From: an uncultured Pseudomonadota bacterium
GTDB lineage: Bacteria; Pseudomonadota; Alphaproteobacteria; Rs-D84
Length of the DNA: 64,000 bases
Assembly: GCA_902802115.1 (NCBI GenBank)
Contig: CADCKW010000005.1
Coordinates: 1 to 64,000, forward strand
Direction: 5' to 3'
Made by a program: the position numbers and the translations under genes. The stretch's first letter is position 1; each line of letters starts with the position of its first letter. The notes under the pieces were generated by a model that was given only the letters and a program-made list of their open reading frames with translations, ran no database searches and was not told the DNA's origin. Shown here piece after piece: positions 29,130-38,552 of the stretch.

Positions 29130-29726
29130 ATGTTAAAAAAGGTAAAAGTGGTTGTTTTTGATTTTGATGGGACATTGTCTGCATCGGATTCAAATTGGGA
29201 ATTTGGCAGATATTGTTTCAGGCATAGTTTGCGCCCATGGATTTATTTACCAATTGTATTGGTGGGAATGGTTGTGTATATGTTTAATCGCCACAGTCAA
29301 TTTGCGCGTGAAACATTGCGTTGCTTTGTGACGCCCGAAATGGTAAAAAAATTTGCCCCACATGTCATAGATGAACATTTGACCAAACGGTTTGGTTGGG
29401 CTGCGGAAAGGGTGACCCAAGAAAAAGAGGCTGGCAATATCTGTATTTTAATATCGGCGGGGCCTGATTATTTGGTGCCCGAATTGGTGCGCGATATGGA
29501 ATTTGATGTGATATTAACATCAAAAATGGATTCCAGACACCCATGGAAATATAAATTTATGTGCTGGGGCCCAAATAAAGTTGTTGCGCTGGAAAATTGG
29601 GCGGCACGTCATAATTTCATACCCAATGTGGTTCGTGCATACGGCGACAGCCTATCAGACCGTTATATAATGAACATGGCAAAAACACCGATTTGGATAA
29701 ATCGTAAAACCGGCCTGCCAAAATAA
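29130..29726 (+). CDS. HAD-superfamily phosphatase (PSP/SerB-like, subfamily IB)
   Basis: A 198-residue enzyme. Motif I is VFDFDGTLS (residues 9-17) with nucleophile and acid/base Asp. Motif II is ILISAGPDYL with the Ser/Thr position near 109. The Lys of motif III lies in KYKFMCWGPNK, and motif IV is AYGDSLSDRYIM with the metal-binding Asp. This layout is that of phosphoserine phosphatase-like HAD-IB enzymes. A hydrophobic segment at 36-52 could touch the membrane, as in some lipid phosphatases. Substrate not determinable. RBS AAAGGAAA precedes the start. Confidence 0.85.
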   Translation: MLKKVKVVVFDFDGTLSASDSNWEFGRYCFRHSLRPWIYLPIVLVGMVVYMFNRHSQFARETLRCFVTPEMVKKFAPHVIDEHLTKRFGWAAERVTQEKEAGNICILISAGPDYLVPELVRDMEFDVILTSKMDSRHPWKYKFMCWGPNKVVALENWAARHNFIPNVVRAYGDSLSDRYIMNMAKTPIWINRKTGLPK

Positions 29727-29759
29727 AAAATTAATGTTTCCATTTTATAAACGGTTCGC

Positions 29760-29787
29760 TTGCAATAGTGTTTTTTTATTCTATAAT
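29760..29787 (+). promoter_or_regulatory. promoter of rmuC-def-fmt-truA
   Basis: TTGCAA (29760-29765), 16-bp spacer, TATAAT (29782-29787), 30 nt ahead of rmuC. Confidence 0.7.
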
Positions 29788-29816
29788 CAAACAGAAACAA
29801 ACAATGGGACGAAAAA

Positions 29817-31046
29817 ATGGAAATGGCATTGGCTTTTTTTGTTGGATTATTGATTGGTGCCGGGGTGACTTATTTTATGCGCCCACGTGGCGATAAAACT
29901 GACAATGGCGCAGTTGAATATTTAAAACAAGAATTGGCAACGGCGCGACGTGAAAATGCTGATTTAATTGGTCGTATTGCGGCGGCAAATGCCCAGATTA
30001 AAACATTGGAACATGTGCGTGGTGAAATGTTGGGCGAATTTAAAAATGTTTCGGCTGAATTATTGGAAATATCGCGCAAATCTGCGGTGGAACAACAAAC
30101 CAAAAATTTTGATATCTCGATTACACCTTTCAAAGAAAGATTGGAAAAAATGACCGCTGATTTTAATACTCAAATAAAAGAGATGTTAAAAAATACAACG
30201 GAAAATCGTGCCTCTATCCAAGAACAGTTAAAAAATATGATGGCGTCCAGTTCTTCATTACAGAAAGAGGCCGCCGATTTGACCGAGGCCTTGCGGGGTA
30301 AAAAGAAATTACAGGGCAATTGGGGCGAAATCCAGGTTGAACGTTTGTTTGAAATTCTGGGTTGGCAGGTTGGTGTCCAATACGATGTGCAAAAACATTT
30401 ATCTGACAATCGTGATATCCCAGATTACATAGTTCATATGCCTGGCGATAAACACTTTGTTGTTGATGCAAAAATGTCTTTGAACAGTTATGTGGATTAT
30501 CTGGCAACCGATGATGATGCGGAAAAATCTAAATTATGGCGCGCCTTTGTTGATGCAACGAAAAAACATATCAGCGAACTGGGAAATAAAAATTACAACA
30601 TGGTTGTTGATAAAAAATTCGATTATGTGTGTATGTTTATGCCACTGGAACATGCGTATATAGAATTGATGAATCGGGACAAAGAAATTTATAAATATGC
30701 CTATGATAACGGTGTCGCTATTGCAACACCATCATTGTTGTTGCCTATGTTGCGAACGATTGATACATTGATGAAGATTGAAAAACAAAATCAAAATGTT
30801 GGTCGCGTTGTGGAAATGGCTGAAAATCTGTATAACAAATATGCGGCTTTTTCGGTTGAATATAAAAAAATTGGCACTGCGATTGAATCTTTGCAAAATG
30901 TATATAACGACAGCTATAAAAAATTAACAGGTCGTGGTGGCATGGCCAGTTTATTGGAAAAAATGAAAAAGCAGGGTGGGCTGACAAATGTAAAAACACC
31001 TGCGCTGGAAATAAATGATTCAGACATGGACGATGATGATGAATAA
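29817..31046 (+). CDS. rmuC: DNA recombination protein RmuC
   Basis: A 409-residue protein of usual organisation. A membrane anchor at residues 3-20 is followed by a coiled coil to about residue 155. The nuclease-like core starts at GKKKLQGNWGEIQVERLFE and includes DIPDYIVHMPGDKHFVVDAKMSL. The PD-(D/E)xK-type Asp and D-x-K residues are visible. RmuC limits certain DNA inversions and is thought to act as a nuclease. It heads an operon whose next gene, def, overlaps its 3' end. Confidence 0.93.
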   Translation: MEMALAFFVGLLIGAGVTYFMRPRGDKTDNGAVEYLKQELATARRENADLIGRIAAANAQIKTLEHVRGEMLGEFKNVSAELLEISRKSAVEQQTKNFDISITPFKERLEKMTADFNTQIKEMLKNTTENRASIQEQLKNMMASSSSLQKEAADLTEALRGKKKLQGNWGEIQVERLFEILGWQVGVQYDVQKHLSDNRDIPDYIVHMPGDKHFVVDAKMSLNSYVDYLATDDDAEKSKLWRAFVDATKKHISELGNKNYNMVVDKKFDYVCMFMPLEHAYIELMNRDKEIYKYAYDNGVAIATPSLLLPMLRTIDTLMKIEKQNQNVGRVVEMAENLYNKYAAFSVEYKKIGTAIESLQNVYNDSYKKLTGRGGMASLLEKMKKQGGLTNVKTPALEINDSDMDDDDE

Positions 31047-31551
31047 AGATTTACAAATGCGTGTTTGTGGTGACCCAATTTTACGGACAACATGTTCGCC
31101 GGTTGATGAAATCAACGATGAATTGCGTGCAACATTAAATGAAATGGTTGAAATGATGCGCCAACAAAATGGTGTTGGACTTGCCGCCCCCCAGGTTGGT
31201 ATTACCAAACGTTTTTTGGTTATGATGACGCCTGATGATGAACAGATTTTCAAAATGATAAACCCACAAATTTTATCACGCAGTGAAAAAACTTGTATAA
31301 TGGAAGAAGGTTGCTTATCTGTCTTGGGTGGTGATAATTTACCTGTTTATGCAAATGTTTCACGTCCAGAAAGTGTGATTGTTGAATGGACTGATGAAAA
31401 CGGCGAAAGATTATCTGCCGAAATGTCAGGGGTGCCGGCACGCATAGTGCAACACGAAACAGACCACCTGGACGGTAAATTGTTTATAGATTATTTATCT
31501 GGGGCGCGACGCGAAATGGTTATGCGCAAAGTGCGGAGGCATAAAAAATGA
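31033..31551 (+). CDS. def: peptide deformylase
   Basis: A metalloenzyme of about 172 residues that removes the N-formyl group from new proteins. Motif 1 is GVGLAAPQVG, motif 2 EGCLSV with the metal-binding Cys, and motif 3 QHETDHLDG with the HExxH-like His pair and catalytic Glu. Three consecutive ATG codons (31033, 31036, 31039) all lie inside the end of rmuC, so the exact start is uncertain. Its stop overlaps the fmt start by 4 nt, the classic def-fmt pairing. Confidence 0.96.
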   Translation: MMMNKDLQMRVCGDPILRTTCSPVDEINDELRATLNEMVEMMRQQNGVGLAAPQVGITKRFLVMMTPDDEQIFKMINPQILSRSEKTCIMEEGCLSVLGGDNLPVYANVSRPESVIVEWTDENGERLSAEMSGVPARIVQHETDHLDGKLFIDYLSGARREMVMRKVRRHKK

Positions 31552-32354
31552 AATTAATTTTAATGGGAACAAATGATTTTGTTGTGCCTGTGTTTGATGC
31601 GCTGCGGGAAAAACACGAAATAATATCTGTATTCACACGCGCGCCAAAACCCACAGGACGCAAACATATTTTGACCAAATCGCCTGTGCATGATTGGGCG
31701 GAATCTCATAATATTCCGGTGTATCATAAAATTCGTGAATTTGAAAATAATGGTGCTGATTTTGTTGTTGTTATGTCATACGGTGTAATTATACCTGATG
31801 AAGTTTTGGTATCTGGCAATTTTATAAATATTCATCCATCACTTCTGCCGAAATATCGTGGTCCATCGCCAATCAAGACCGCAATAAGAAATGGCGATGA
31901 TGTCAGTGGTGTTTGTTTGATGAAAATGGTCAGCGAATGCGATGCTGGGGATATTTATATGTGTCGTGAATTTGATATTACAAATGATGATACAAATAAA
32001 ACTGTCGAAAACAAAGTAAGCAAAATTGCGATTGAAATTTTAAACGAATTTTTTGCATCACCTGAAAAATATAAACCTATGGCACAAAAAGGAACACCAA
32101 TAATTACACATAAATTTTCGGGTGCTGATGAAATCATAGATTGGAAAAAATCGCCAAATGAAATTCATAATTTGGTGCGCGCATTGGGGGCGGGGCGCAC
32201 GAAAATAAATGGCATAGATGTCAAAATATTAAAAACCAAAATTGAAAATGGAAATTTAAAAATTTTGGAATTGCAACCTGCGGGCAAAAAGCCAATGGAT
32301 TGGAATAGTTTTGTAAATGGCCTGCATGGGAATAACATAAAATATGGGGAATAA
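31548..32354 (+). CDS. fmt: methionyl-tRNA formyltransferase, short form
   Basis: It formylates initiator Met-tRNA. The N-terminal formyltransferase domain has NIHPSLLPKYRGPSPI with the catalytic Asn-His and the SLLP loop, followed by CDAGDI with the catalytic Asp. At 268 residues it is about 40 shorter than the ~310 typical of Fmt, and the C-terminal OB-like domain that grips tRNA is reduced. Translational coupling to def through ATGA supports the role. No frameshift is visible, so the shortening looks genuine. Confidence 0.92.
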   Translation: MKLILMGTNDFVVPVFDALREKHEIISVFTRAPKPTGRKHILTKSPVHDWAESHNIPVYHKIREFENNGADFVVVMSYGVIIPDEVLVSGNFINIHPSLLPKYRGPSPIKTAIRNGDDVSGVCLMKMVSECDAGDIYMCREFDITNDDTNKTVENKVSKIAIEILNEFFASPEKYKPMAQKGTPIITHKFSGADEIIDWKKSPNEIHNLVRALGAGRTKINGIDVKILKTKIENGNLKILELQPAGKKPMDWNSFVNGLHGNNIKYGE

Positions 32355-32357
32355 GAA

Positions 32358-32597
32358 ATGGAAGTCTGTGATTTTGGTAAAAGTGCAAAATGTGGCATAA
32401 ACGGCGCAGATATTATAGTGTCAAAATATAATTTTAAATGTCCATGCTTGAATTGTGCTGATTGCAAAAACGAAAACAATAAATGTAAATGGAAATATGT
32501 TTTGCAAACAAATCCATGCACAGATGATGATTTGCAGGCGGTTGTATGTCAAAATTGTATCGCCATAACACGCATGCAAACGCAACAACAAAGGTAA
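32358..32597 (+). CDS. small Cys-rich (probably zinc-binding) protein
   Basis: A 79-residue protein with ten Cys at 4, 12, 28, 30, 33, 36, 43, 54, 64 and 67. The central CPCLNCADC cluster and a C-terminal CQNC pair suggest two zinc sites. It has no signal peptide, so it is probably cytoplasmic. RBS-like GGGGAATAAG precedes the start, 3 nt behind fmt and 9 nt ahead of truA. The position in a translation-related operon suggests an RNA- or ribosome-linked role, but that is inference. Confidence 0.7.
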   Translation: MEVCDFGKSAKCGINGADIIVSKYNFKCPCLNCADCKNENNKCKWKYVLQTNPCTDDDLQAVVCQNCIAITRMQTQQQR

Positions 32598-32606
32598 AAT
32601 AAAAAA

Positions 32607-33365
32607 ATGCCACGTTATAAAGTCGAACTTGAATATGATGGAACAAATTTAATAGGTTGGCAGGAAAACCTAGACGGTCCATCTGTGCAATCAATTATGA
32701 TGGACGCAATTGAAAAATTGTCTGGTGTGCGTCCAACGGTATTTGGCGCGGGTCGCACAGATGCCGGTGTTCATGCGGTTGCGATGACGGCGCATTTTGA
32801 TTTGGTCAAAGATTATGATGCAGATACGGTTATGCGTGCATTAAATTTTTATTTGGCAAACCAACCTGTATCGGTATTAAATTGTGAAATTGTTGATGAA
32901 AATTTCAGTGCGCGTTTTTCGTGCATTAAACGTCATTATAAATATGTAATTTTAAATCGTTCTGCATCACCAGTATTGGAAAAAAATCGTGTTTGGTGGA
33001 TTCCACAAAAACTGGATATTGATGCGATGCGCGATGCGGCAAAAAAATTATTGGGCAAACATGATTTTACATCTTTGCGTGCCACGAATTGCCAGGCCAA
33101 AAGCCCAATCAAAACATTAGACCAATTGGATATAACGGTTTCTGGCGACAAAATTATATTTGAATTATCGGCGCGTTCATTTTTGCATCACATGGTGAGA
33201 AACATTGTTGGGACTTTGGTTGAAATTGGATTGGGAAAACCATACGATATAGACGAAATTTTAAATGCAAAAAATCGAAAGTTCGCTGGTCCAACCGCCC
33301 CGGCATCGGGTCTGTATTTTATTCGTGCGGATTATCCCACCAACGACCAGATGGCGTATATTTAA
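32607..33365 (+). CDS. truA: tRNA pseudouridine(38-40) synthase
   Basis: A 252-residue enzyme of normal length. The N-terminus YKVELEYDGTNLIGWQ is typical. The catalytic Asp is residue 52 in FGAGRTDAGVHA. FSARFSCIKRHYKYVI and the C-terminal FLHHMVRNIVGTL are family hallmarks. It modifies the anticodon stem-loop of several tRNAs. The last 47 nt overlap the 3' end of convergent comEC. Confidence 0.97.
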   Translation: MPRYKVELEYDGTNLIGWQENLDGPSVQSIMMDAIEKLSGVRPTVFGAGRTDAGVHAVAMTAHFDLVKDYDADTVMRALNFYLANQPVSVLNCEIVDENFSARFSCIKRHYKYVILNRSASPVLEKNRVWWIPQKLDIDAMRDAAKKLLGKHDFTSLRATNCQAKSPIKTLDQLDITVSGDKIIFELSARSFLHHMVRNIVGTLVEIGLGKPYDIDEILNAKNRKFAGPTAPASGLYFIRADYPTNDQMAYI

Positions 33366-35292
33366 TATGTCCTGATGGATAAATAACAAATCCGCCATGT
33401 AAAATTTTATGATTACACGCATTTGCCCAGATATCAAAATACGACACAATATAATCTATATCGTTATCCATACACAGATTCATAAAATGCTTTTGCAAAG
33501 GTTTGAATTTTTGAATATATGCAATCGTGAAATTTTGTGATTTATAAATACAAACACCGTCTGGACATTTTCGCCTGATGTTTTTATCACTGTGTGGTTC
33601 GCCGTTTAATTCACGAAAAGAATCAAATGCAAAATAATGGTTTGATGCGCGTGCTTTGTTAAATTCTAATTTATTGTCATATACCATACCAATTAATTCG
33701 TGGTCTGGGGTGATATAAAATACTGGTCTTGATTGTGTTGCGACAATTAAAATCCCAAATCCAACCAATATTCCACACAAAACATAGTTCGCGTATCGAT
33801 ATAACCAAATGCCAGAATCTTTAATAGGTTTTATTAAAATCAAAAATACAAACCCCAACACAAATAAAGAAAACGCTAAATTGCTGATATGTGGTATGTT
33901 TATATTTGATACGGGTAAATCTGTAATGTTTTGTGCAATATGCAAAGTCCATAAATAAACACTGTGCGCGATGTTTAATAATAAATGCGACCCCATGCAT
34001 GCAAATATAGTTCCCAAAATAACCAATGGCATAATGATAATAGAAAATATTGGTAATAAAACCAGATTGCCAATTAAACTGTATGTTGGTATTGAATTAA
34101 AATGTGTTGCAATAAACGGCATTGTAAATATGGTTGCAATAATAGCTGTTGTGGCGGCGGCAAAAATACAAGATTTAAATTTTTGGAAAATATTTTTATT
34201 TGAATTATCAAATTTTTTATCATTGAAAAACCAAATCAACCCAAATATCGCAGCAAAAGATAATTGAAAGCCACTCTGCATAACAAAGTGCGGGTTTGCA
34301 AAAAATAAAACCAAAAAAGCAATTGAAATATTACGCATTGAAATTGCGTCGCGTCCCAATAACAGAGCCAAAAACACACTAGATGTCATTAAAAATGCGC
34401 GCATTGTTGCCACAGACAATCCCGATATACAAACATATAAAAATAAAATCACCCATGCACAGACGCACGCAACAATTCGCGCCGGCACACGACGTGTTAT
34501 AAAACCAATACTGCGACAAATTAAATAAAATAATGCAAATAACCAACCACCAATCAAAGTCATGTGAAAACCGCTGATTGACCATATATGACCAACACCG
34601 GCGGTGGTCCAAATTTGTTTGTCATTTTCCGGTACAGAATTTTTATATCCCAATACCAAGCCATCTGTCAGGAAAGAGTTTGATTTATTATGGATTGCAC
34701 TACGCAAACCATTGATAGAAAAATTATCGTCATGATTTAAAATATTATAATCTATGATAAATCCAGTTGCCGTCAATCCGTTAAAATATGCCCATCGTGC
34801 ATAGTTAAATGTTTCTGGGGCCTCTGCATGTGCTGGCGGAAACAAAGAAACTTTTGCACGCAACACATCACCAACATCTGGGGTGGGTTTATCCCCTGTA
34901 ATAGTTAATTTAATATTTGTGGGGTGTTTGGTGTTTAATTCATCGCCATTGATGCGTAAAACTAATCTTCGTTTGCTGTCGGCAATATCTATATCTGTGA
35001 CAGTTGCGATAATATCAACTTCGCGTAAATCGTGTTTTAATACAGGGGTTTTTATAAAAGCTTGGGTATAAATGGTGGCATATAAAAATCCAAACACAAA
35101 TAATACCGCACCGCGTATCAAAAAATTCATTTTGCCAAAAAGTAAAATAATGGCACATGATATAAACGCAATAACTGGGTGTGAAATATTCGGCTCTGTT
35201 GGCATAGAAAAATAACATGCCGCCGCAAAAGCCAATATAATTGGCAGCCATAAAAATTTATCACTAAATTGTTTTGTTAAAAATTCACGCAT
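33319..35292 (-). CDS. comEC: ComEC/Rec2-type DNA uptake channel
   Basis: A 657-residue inner-membrane protein. Two to three N-terminal helices precede an OB-like domain (residues ~85-140). The competence domain follows with WSISGFHMTLIGGWLFAL near 235, the diagnostic ComEC stretch, and about eight more helices. The C-terminal region is short and lacks the HxHxDH signature of the metallo-beta-lactamase-like domain found in long ComEC proteins. It would carry single-stranded DNA into the cytoplasm during transformation. No other competence genes lie in this window. Confidence 0.9.
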   Translation of the reverse strand: MREFLTKQFSDKFLWLPIILAFAAACYFSMPTEPNISHPVIAFISCAIILLFGKMNFLIRGAVLFVFGFLYATIYTQAFIKTPVLKHDLREVDIIATVTDIDIADSKRRLVLRINGDELNTKHPTNIKLTITGDKPTPDVGDVLRAKVSLFPPAHAEAPETFNYARWAYFNGLTATGFIIDYNILNHDDNFSINGLRSAIHNKSNSFLTDGLVLGYKNSVPENDKQIWTTAGVGHIWSISGFHMTLIGGWLFALFYLICRSIGFITRRVPARIVACVCAWVILFLYVCISGLSVATMRAFLMTSSVFLALLLGRDAISMRNISIAFLVLFFANPHFVMQSGFQLSFAAIFGLIWFFNDKKFDNSNKNIFQKFKSCIFAAATTAIIATIFTMPFIATHFNSIPTYSLIGNLVLLPIFSIIIMPLVILGTIFACMGSHLLLNIAHSVYLWTLHIAQNITDLPVSNINIPHISNLAFSLFVLGFVFLILIKPIKDSGIWLYRYANYVLCGILVGFGILIVATQSRPVFYITPDHELIGMVYDNKLEFNKARASNHYFAFDSFRELNGEPHSDKNIRRKCPDGVCIYKSQNFTIAYIQKFKPLQKHFMNLCMDNDIDYIVSYFDIWANACNHKILHGGFVIYPSGHIKYTPSGRWWDNPHE

Positions 35293-35339
35293 AGTAAAAT
35301 TATAGGTGCAAAATCCTGGTCTGCAACAATAATTTTAAA

Positions 35340-35654
35340 CTATTTACCGAAAATAAAATCTGGATTTGTGCTTAAATTGATAATGGTGTCCATGTCATCA
35401 TTATCATTTGCATGTTGGCGAATTATTTTTCCACATTTTTCGCATTTGTGGGTTATAATAAATTTACCAGATTTTTGTTCAATCGCCACCGGTTGCATCA
35501 TGCCCCCGCATGTTGATTGCCTGTCCCCAGGTTTATTATCAACATGTTTAGACCATAAACACGATGGGCAATGATTTGTATAACCATTGCCCTGAACATG
35601 TGTGCCACATTTGTCGCACACAAAATCTTCAACCCGTCTAGCAAACTGTTTCAT
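35340..35654 (-). CDS. RNHCP-domain zinc-ribbon protein
   Basis: A 104-residue protein matching the RNHCP family. It has FVCDKCGTHVQGNGYTNHCPSC with YTNHCP in place of RNHCP, then HVDNKPGDR, CGGMMQPV and a second CEKCG pair. The six or more Cys imply two zinc sites. The family's function is not known to me. It lies 5 nt ahead (in coding order, downstream) of gapR and is probably co-transcribed with it. Confidence 0.88.
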   Translation of the reverse strand: MKQFARRVEDFVCDKCGTHVQGNGYTNHCPSCLWSKHVDNKPGDRQSTCGGMMQPVAIEQKSGKFIITHKCEKCGKIIRQHANDNDDMDTIINLSTNPDFIFGK

Positions 35655-35659
35655 TGAAT

Positions 35660-35908
35660 TTAAATACCCAACGCATCACGATACATTTTAGTTAATTCGT
35701 CAGCCTCGTCGATTTCGTCTGGGTCCATTTTACGCAGACGTATCATTTGACGGATGTATTTTGGGTCATATCCGGCAGATTTAGCCTCGGAATAAATTTC
35801 TTTGATATCGGCCGCGATATTCGCCGCGTCTTCGTTTAATTTTTCAATTCTTTCGATAATAGAAGTTAATTGTTGGTTATCAAAAGCACCGTGATTTGCA
35901 TTTTTCAT
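35660..35908 (-). CDS. gapR: GapR nucleoid-associated protein (DUF2312)
   Basis: An 82-residue helical protein. The segment IERIEKLNEDAANIAADIK followed by YSEAKSAGYDPKYIRQMIRLRKMD is the GapR signature. In Caulobacter GapR clamps overtwisted, AT-rich DNA ahead of forks and RNA polymerase. ATG 35908 is chosen because it begins the conserved part and follows GGGGAAAAC; the frame is open to 36004. The family is characteristic of Alphaproteobacteria and supports the taxonomic call. Divergent from pyk. Confidence 0.92.
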   Translation of the reverse strand: MKNANHGAFDNQQLTSIIERIEKLNEDAANIAADIKEIYSEAKSAGYDPKYIRQMIRLRKMDPDEIDEADELTKMYRDALGI

Positions 35909-35987
35909 GTTTGTTTTCCCCTTGTCTAAATGATAATAATATTTTATATTATTCTTAACAAAAATCAAGTGAGAGGGGGAATTTTTT

Positions 35988-37355
35988 ATGTTAAAATTTA
36001 CCAAAATAACTGCATCAATTGGTCCAAAGTCGTCAAATCATGCGATTTTAACAAAAATGGTGCGGGCCGGGGTAAATCTGGTTCGCATAAATTTCAGTCA
36101 TGATACAGGCGATGTCCAAGGTGCCAAGATAGACACGATTCGAACTGTTTCGCGTGAATTAAAGACGCCCGTTGGAATAATTGTTGATTTACAAGGTCCC
36201 AAACACCGTATCGGCGATTTTGCCAGTGATGAAAAATACAAATTGACGGTTGGACAACGTTTTGTTTTTGACAGTAATGAAACGCCCGGCGATAACACGC
36301 GTGTATGTTTGCCACACCCAGACGTAATTGCATCATTACATGCCGGGGACAGAATTTTATTAAATGACGGTAAATTGGAAATGCGTGTTGATAAATGCGA
36401 GCCTACAAAAATCATAGCAACGGTAATTCGCGGAAATGAAATTTGGTCGCGTCGCGGATTTAATTTGCCTGATACATTTATTGATACAGAAATTTTAACC
36501 CCCAAAGACAAAGCGGATTTAGAATACGCAATCACAAAAAATCCTGATTTTGTTGCGGTGTCTTTTGTGCAAAGTGCTGATGATATTGCCTATGTTCGTG
36601 ATTTTATAACTGCGCGCACTGCACATAAAATAAACATTATTGCAAAAATAGAACGTCCGCATGCGGTTCATGATATAGATAATATCGTGGCTGCCGCCGA
36701 TGGTATAATGATTGCGCGTGGTGATTTGGCGGTTGAAATGCCGTTTGAACAGGTACCTGCGATTTCACGTCATATAATTCGTGTATGTCGTCAAATGAAT
36801 AAACCTGTGATAATGGCAACGCAAATGTTGACATCGTTAGTTGATAGTGAATTTCCAACGCGTGCCGAAATCAGTGATGTTGCCAACGCGGCATATCTGC
36901 GTACAGATTCATGTATGACATCCGAGGAAACCACTGTTGGTATAAATCCCGTCCATACTATACAAACGATGTCGCGGATTTTATCGTATGCCGATATGGA
37001 TACAATTGCAAACCCAAACGATTGGTTGCGCATAGATAATATCCCTGAAAACAATTGGTCGCGTTCGGTGGCAAGTATGGCACATTTGAATAACGCATCT
37101 GCAATAATAGTTTTCGACCGCGACGGCATTGCCACAACCGAGATTTCATGTCGTCGCCCAGATATGCCGATTGTCGCGGTATGTAATGATGAAACGGTTG
37201 CTAATCATTTGTGCCTATCGCGTGGTGTTTTTCCAATTTGTGACCCAGAAATATTTGGAACGCGTGACGAGGTTGCTGCCGCCAAATCTGTGGGTATAAA
37301 AATAGGGGCGGTCGTTGTTGTTGATGACGGCACAATCAGTTTGCGTGGAATTTAA
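35988..37355 (+). CDS. pyk: pyruvate kinase
   Basis: A 455-residue glycolytic enzyme converting PEP + ADP to pyruvate + ATP. The start follows GAGAGGGGGA. The substrate segment RINFSHDTGD, the metal/phosphate motif IIAKIERPHAVHDID and IMIARGDLAVEMP are present. PVIMATQMLTSLV is canonical. Further on DSCMTSEETTVGINP differs from the usual DAVMLSGETA, an unusual variant near the active site. The C-terminal regulatory domain is small. It coexists with ppdK, which runs the PEP-pyruvate step with PPi. Confidence 0.95.
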   Translation: MLKFTKITASIGPKSSNHAILTKMVRAGVNLVRINFSHDTGDVQGAKIDTIRTVSRELKTPVGIIVDLQGPKHRIGDFASDEKYKLTVGQRFVFDSNETPGDNTRVCLPHPDVIASLHAGDRILLNDGKLEMRVDKCEPTKIIATVIRGNEIWSRRGFNLPDTFIDTEILTPKDKADLEYAITKNPDFVAVSFVQSADDIAYVRDFITARTAHKINIIAKIERPHAVHDIDNIVAAADGIMIARGDLAVEMPFEQVPAISRHIIRVCRQMNKPVIMATQMLTSLVDSEFPTRAEISDVANAAYLRTDSCMTSEETTVGINPVHTIQTMSRILSYADMDTIANPNDWLRIDNIPENNWSRSVASMAHLNNASAIIVFDRDGIATTEISCRRPDMPIVAVCNDETVANHLCLSRGVFPICDPEIFGTRDEVAAAKSVGIKIGAVVVVDDGTISLRGI

Positions 37356-37366
37356 AATTTAATTTA

Positions 37367-37396
37367 TTGACCCAGCAATTTATTTTTTACTAAGAT
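37367..37396 (+). promoter_or_regulatory. promoter of dacA, start codon 8 nt behind -10
   Basis: TTGACC (37367-37372), 18-bp spacer, TAAGAT (37391-37396). The ATG is at 37404 without a Shine-Dalgarno. Confidence 0.55.
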
Positions 37397-37403
37397 TTAA
37401 AAC

Positions 37404-38537
37404 ATGATGAAATTAAAGCAATTTTTATTTGTGTTGCCTGCATTGTTCATATGCAACTTTGCAAACGCGGCGTCATATCGTGCGGCATTGGTTGCGGATA
37501 TGGATTCTGGTCGTGTATTGTATTCTGAAAATGCAAATGTTGCAAATTACCCGGCGAGTTTAACAAAAATAATGACATTGTATTTAACATTTAATGCGCT
37601 GGAACATGGACGACTTCATTTGGACGATTATTTGATTGTATCAAACGCCGCCGCCGCTGCCGAACCTGTGAAACTGGGGCTGCCCGCGGGTTCCAAGATA
37701 AAGGTCGAAGATGCGATTAAGGCTGTGGCGGTGCATAGTGCAAACGATGTCGCACGCGTGTTGGCTGAAAATTTAAAGGGTGGCAAAGAGGGCAACTTTG
37801 CGTCATTGATGACCCAGGTCGCAACAGAAATTGGTTTGTCTAATACAAATTTTGAAAATTCGTCTGGTTTGCCAAATGATGACCATTTATCGACCGCGCG
37901 CGATATTGCGTTGCTGTCGGTTGCGATATATAAACATTTTCCCCAGTATTGGAAATATTTTGGAATAAAAAGTTGGACATACAACGGTCAAACATATACA
38001 AATGGAAATCGACTGTTGTCATCATATCCGGGCTGTGACGGTATGAAAACTGGATTTACGAGCAGGTCAAAATATTCGCTTGTTGCGACGGCATCGCGTG
38101 ATGGCCATCATTTAATTGCGGTGGTATTGGGTGCCGATGACAAAGATATTCGTGCATCTGTCGCGACCAGTTTATTAAATCGTGGATTTAAAATGTCACA
38201 AAATAATTCTGCACCGGTTGTGTTAAATACCCCAATGCCAGTTGTGGAAAAACCTGTTCAGGCACCTGCGAATAATCCAATTGCAAAGTATGCGACCCCG
38301 TCAAATAAACATCTGGCGTCTGGGTTGTCTGGTGTTCAGTTTGGTGCGTTTTCATCATACGATGCCGCCGCGCGCCAGGTTAAAAATGTGGAACAGACTT
38401 TGGGTGTGCATGCGTCGATTGAACCTGCATCTGGTGGGTTGTATCGTGTGCGTGTAAATAATATTGCAGAATCCGCGGCACAAAATTTACGCAATGCCGC
38501 AACGACTGCTGGTATTGACAGTTATGTTTTTCATTAA
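37404..38537 (+). CDS. dacA: D-alanyl-D-alanine carboxypeptidase with C-terminal SPOR domain
   Basis: A 377-residue low-molecular-weight penicillin-binding protein. Signal peptide to about residue 22. Active-site motifs are S52-L-T-K55, S112-A-N114 and K215-T-G217. It trims the terminal D-Ala from peptidoglycan stem peptides in the periplasm. Residues ~310-377 (GVQFGAFSSYDAA to IDSYVF) form a SPOR domain, which binds denuded glycan at division sites. The PBP5-type membrane-anchoring helix is replaced by this domain, an arrangement seen in Alphaproteobacteria. Confidence 0.95.
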   Translation: MMKLKQFLFVLPALFICNFANAASYRAALVADMDSGRVLYSENANVANYPASLTKIMTLYLTFNALEHGRLHLDDYLIVSNAAAAAEPVKLGLPAGSKIKVEDAIKAVAVHSANDVARVLAENLKGGKEGNFASLMTQVATEIGLSNTNFENSSGLPNDDHLSTARDIALLSVAIYKHFPQYWKYFGIKSWTYNGQTYTNGNRLLSSYPGCDGMKTGFTSRSKYSLVATASRDGHHLIAVVLGADDKDIRASVATSLLNRGFKMSQNNSAPVVLNTPMPVVEKPVQAPANNPIAKYATPSNKHLASGLSGVQFGAFSSYDAAARQVKNVEQTLGVHASIEPASGGLYRVRVNNIAESAAQNLRNAATTAGIDSYVFH

Positions 38538-38552
38538 TATTATATTGTTGTT

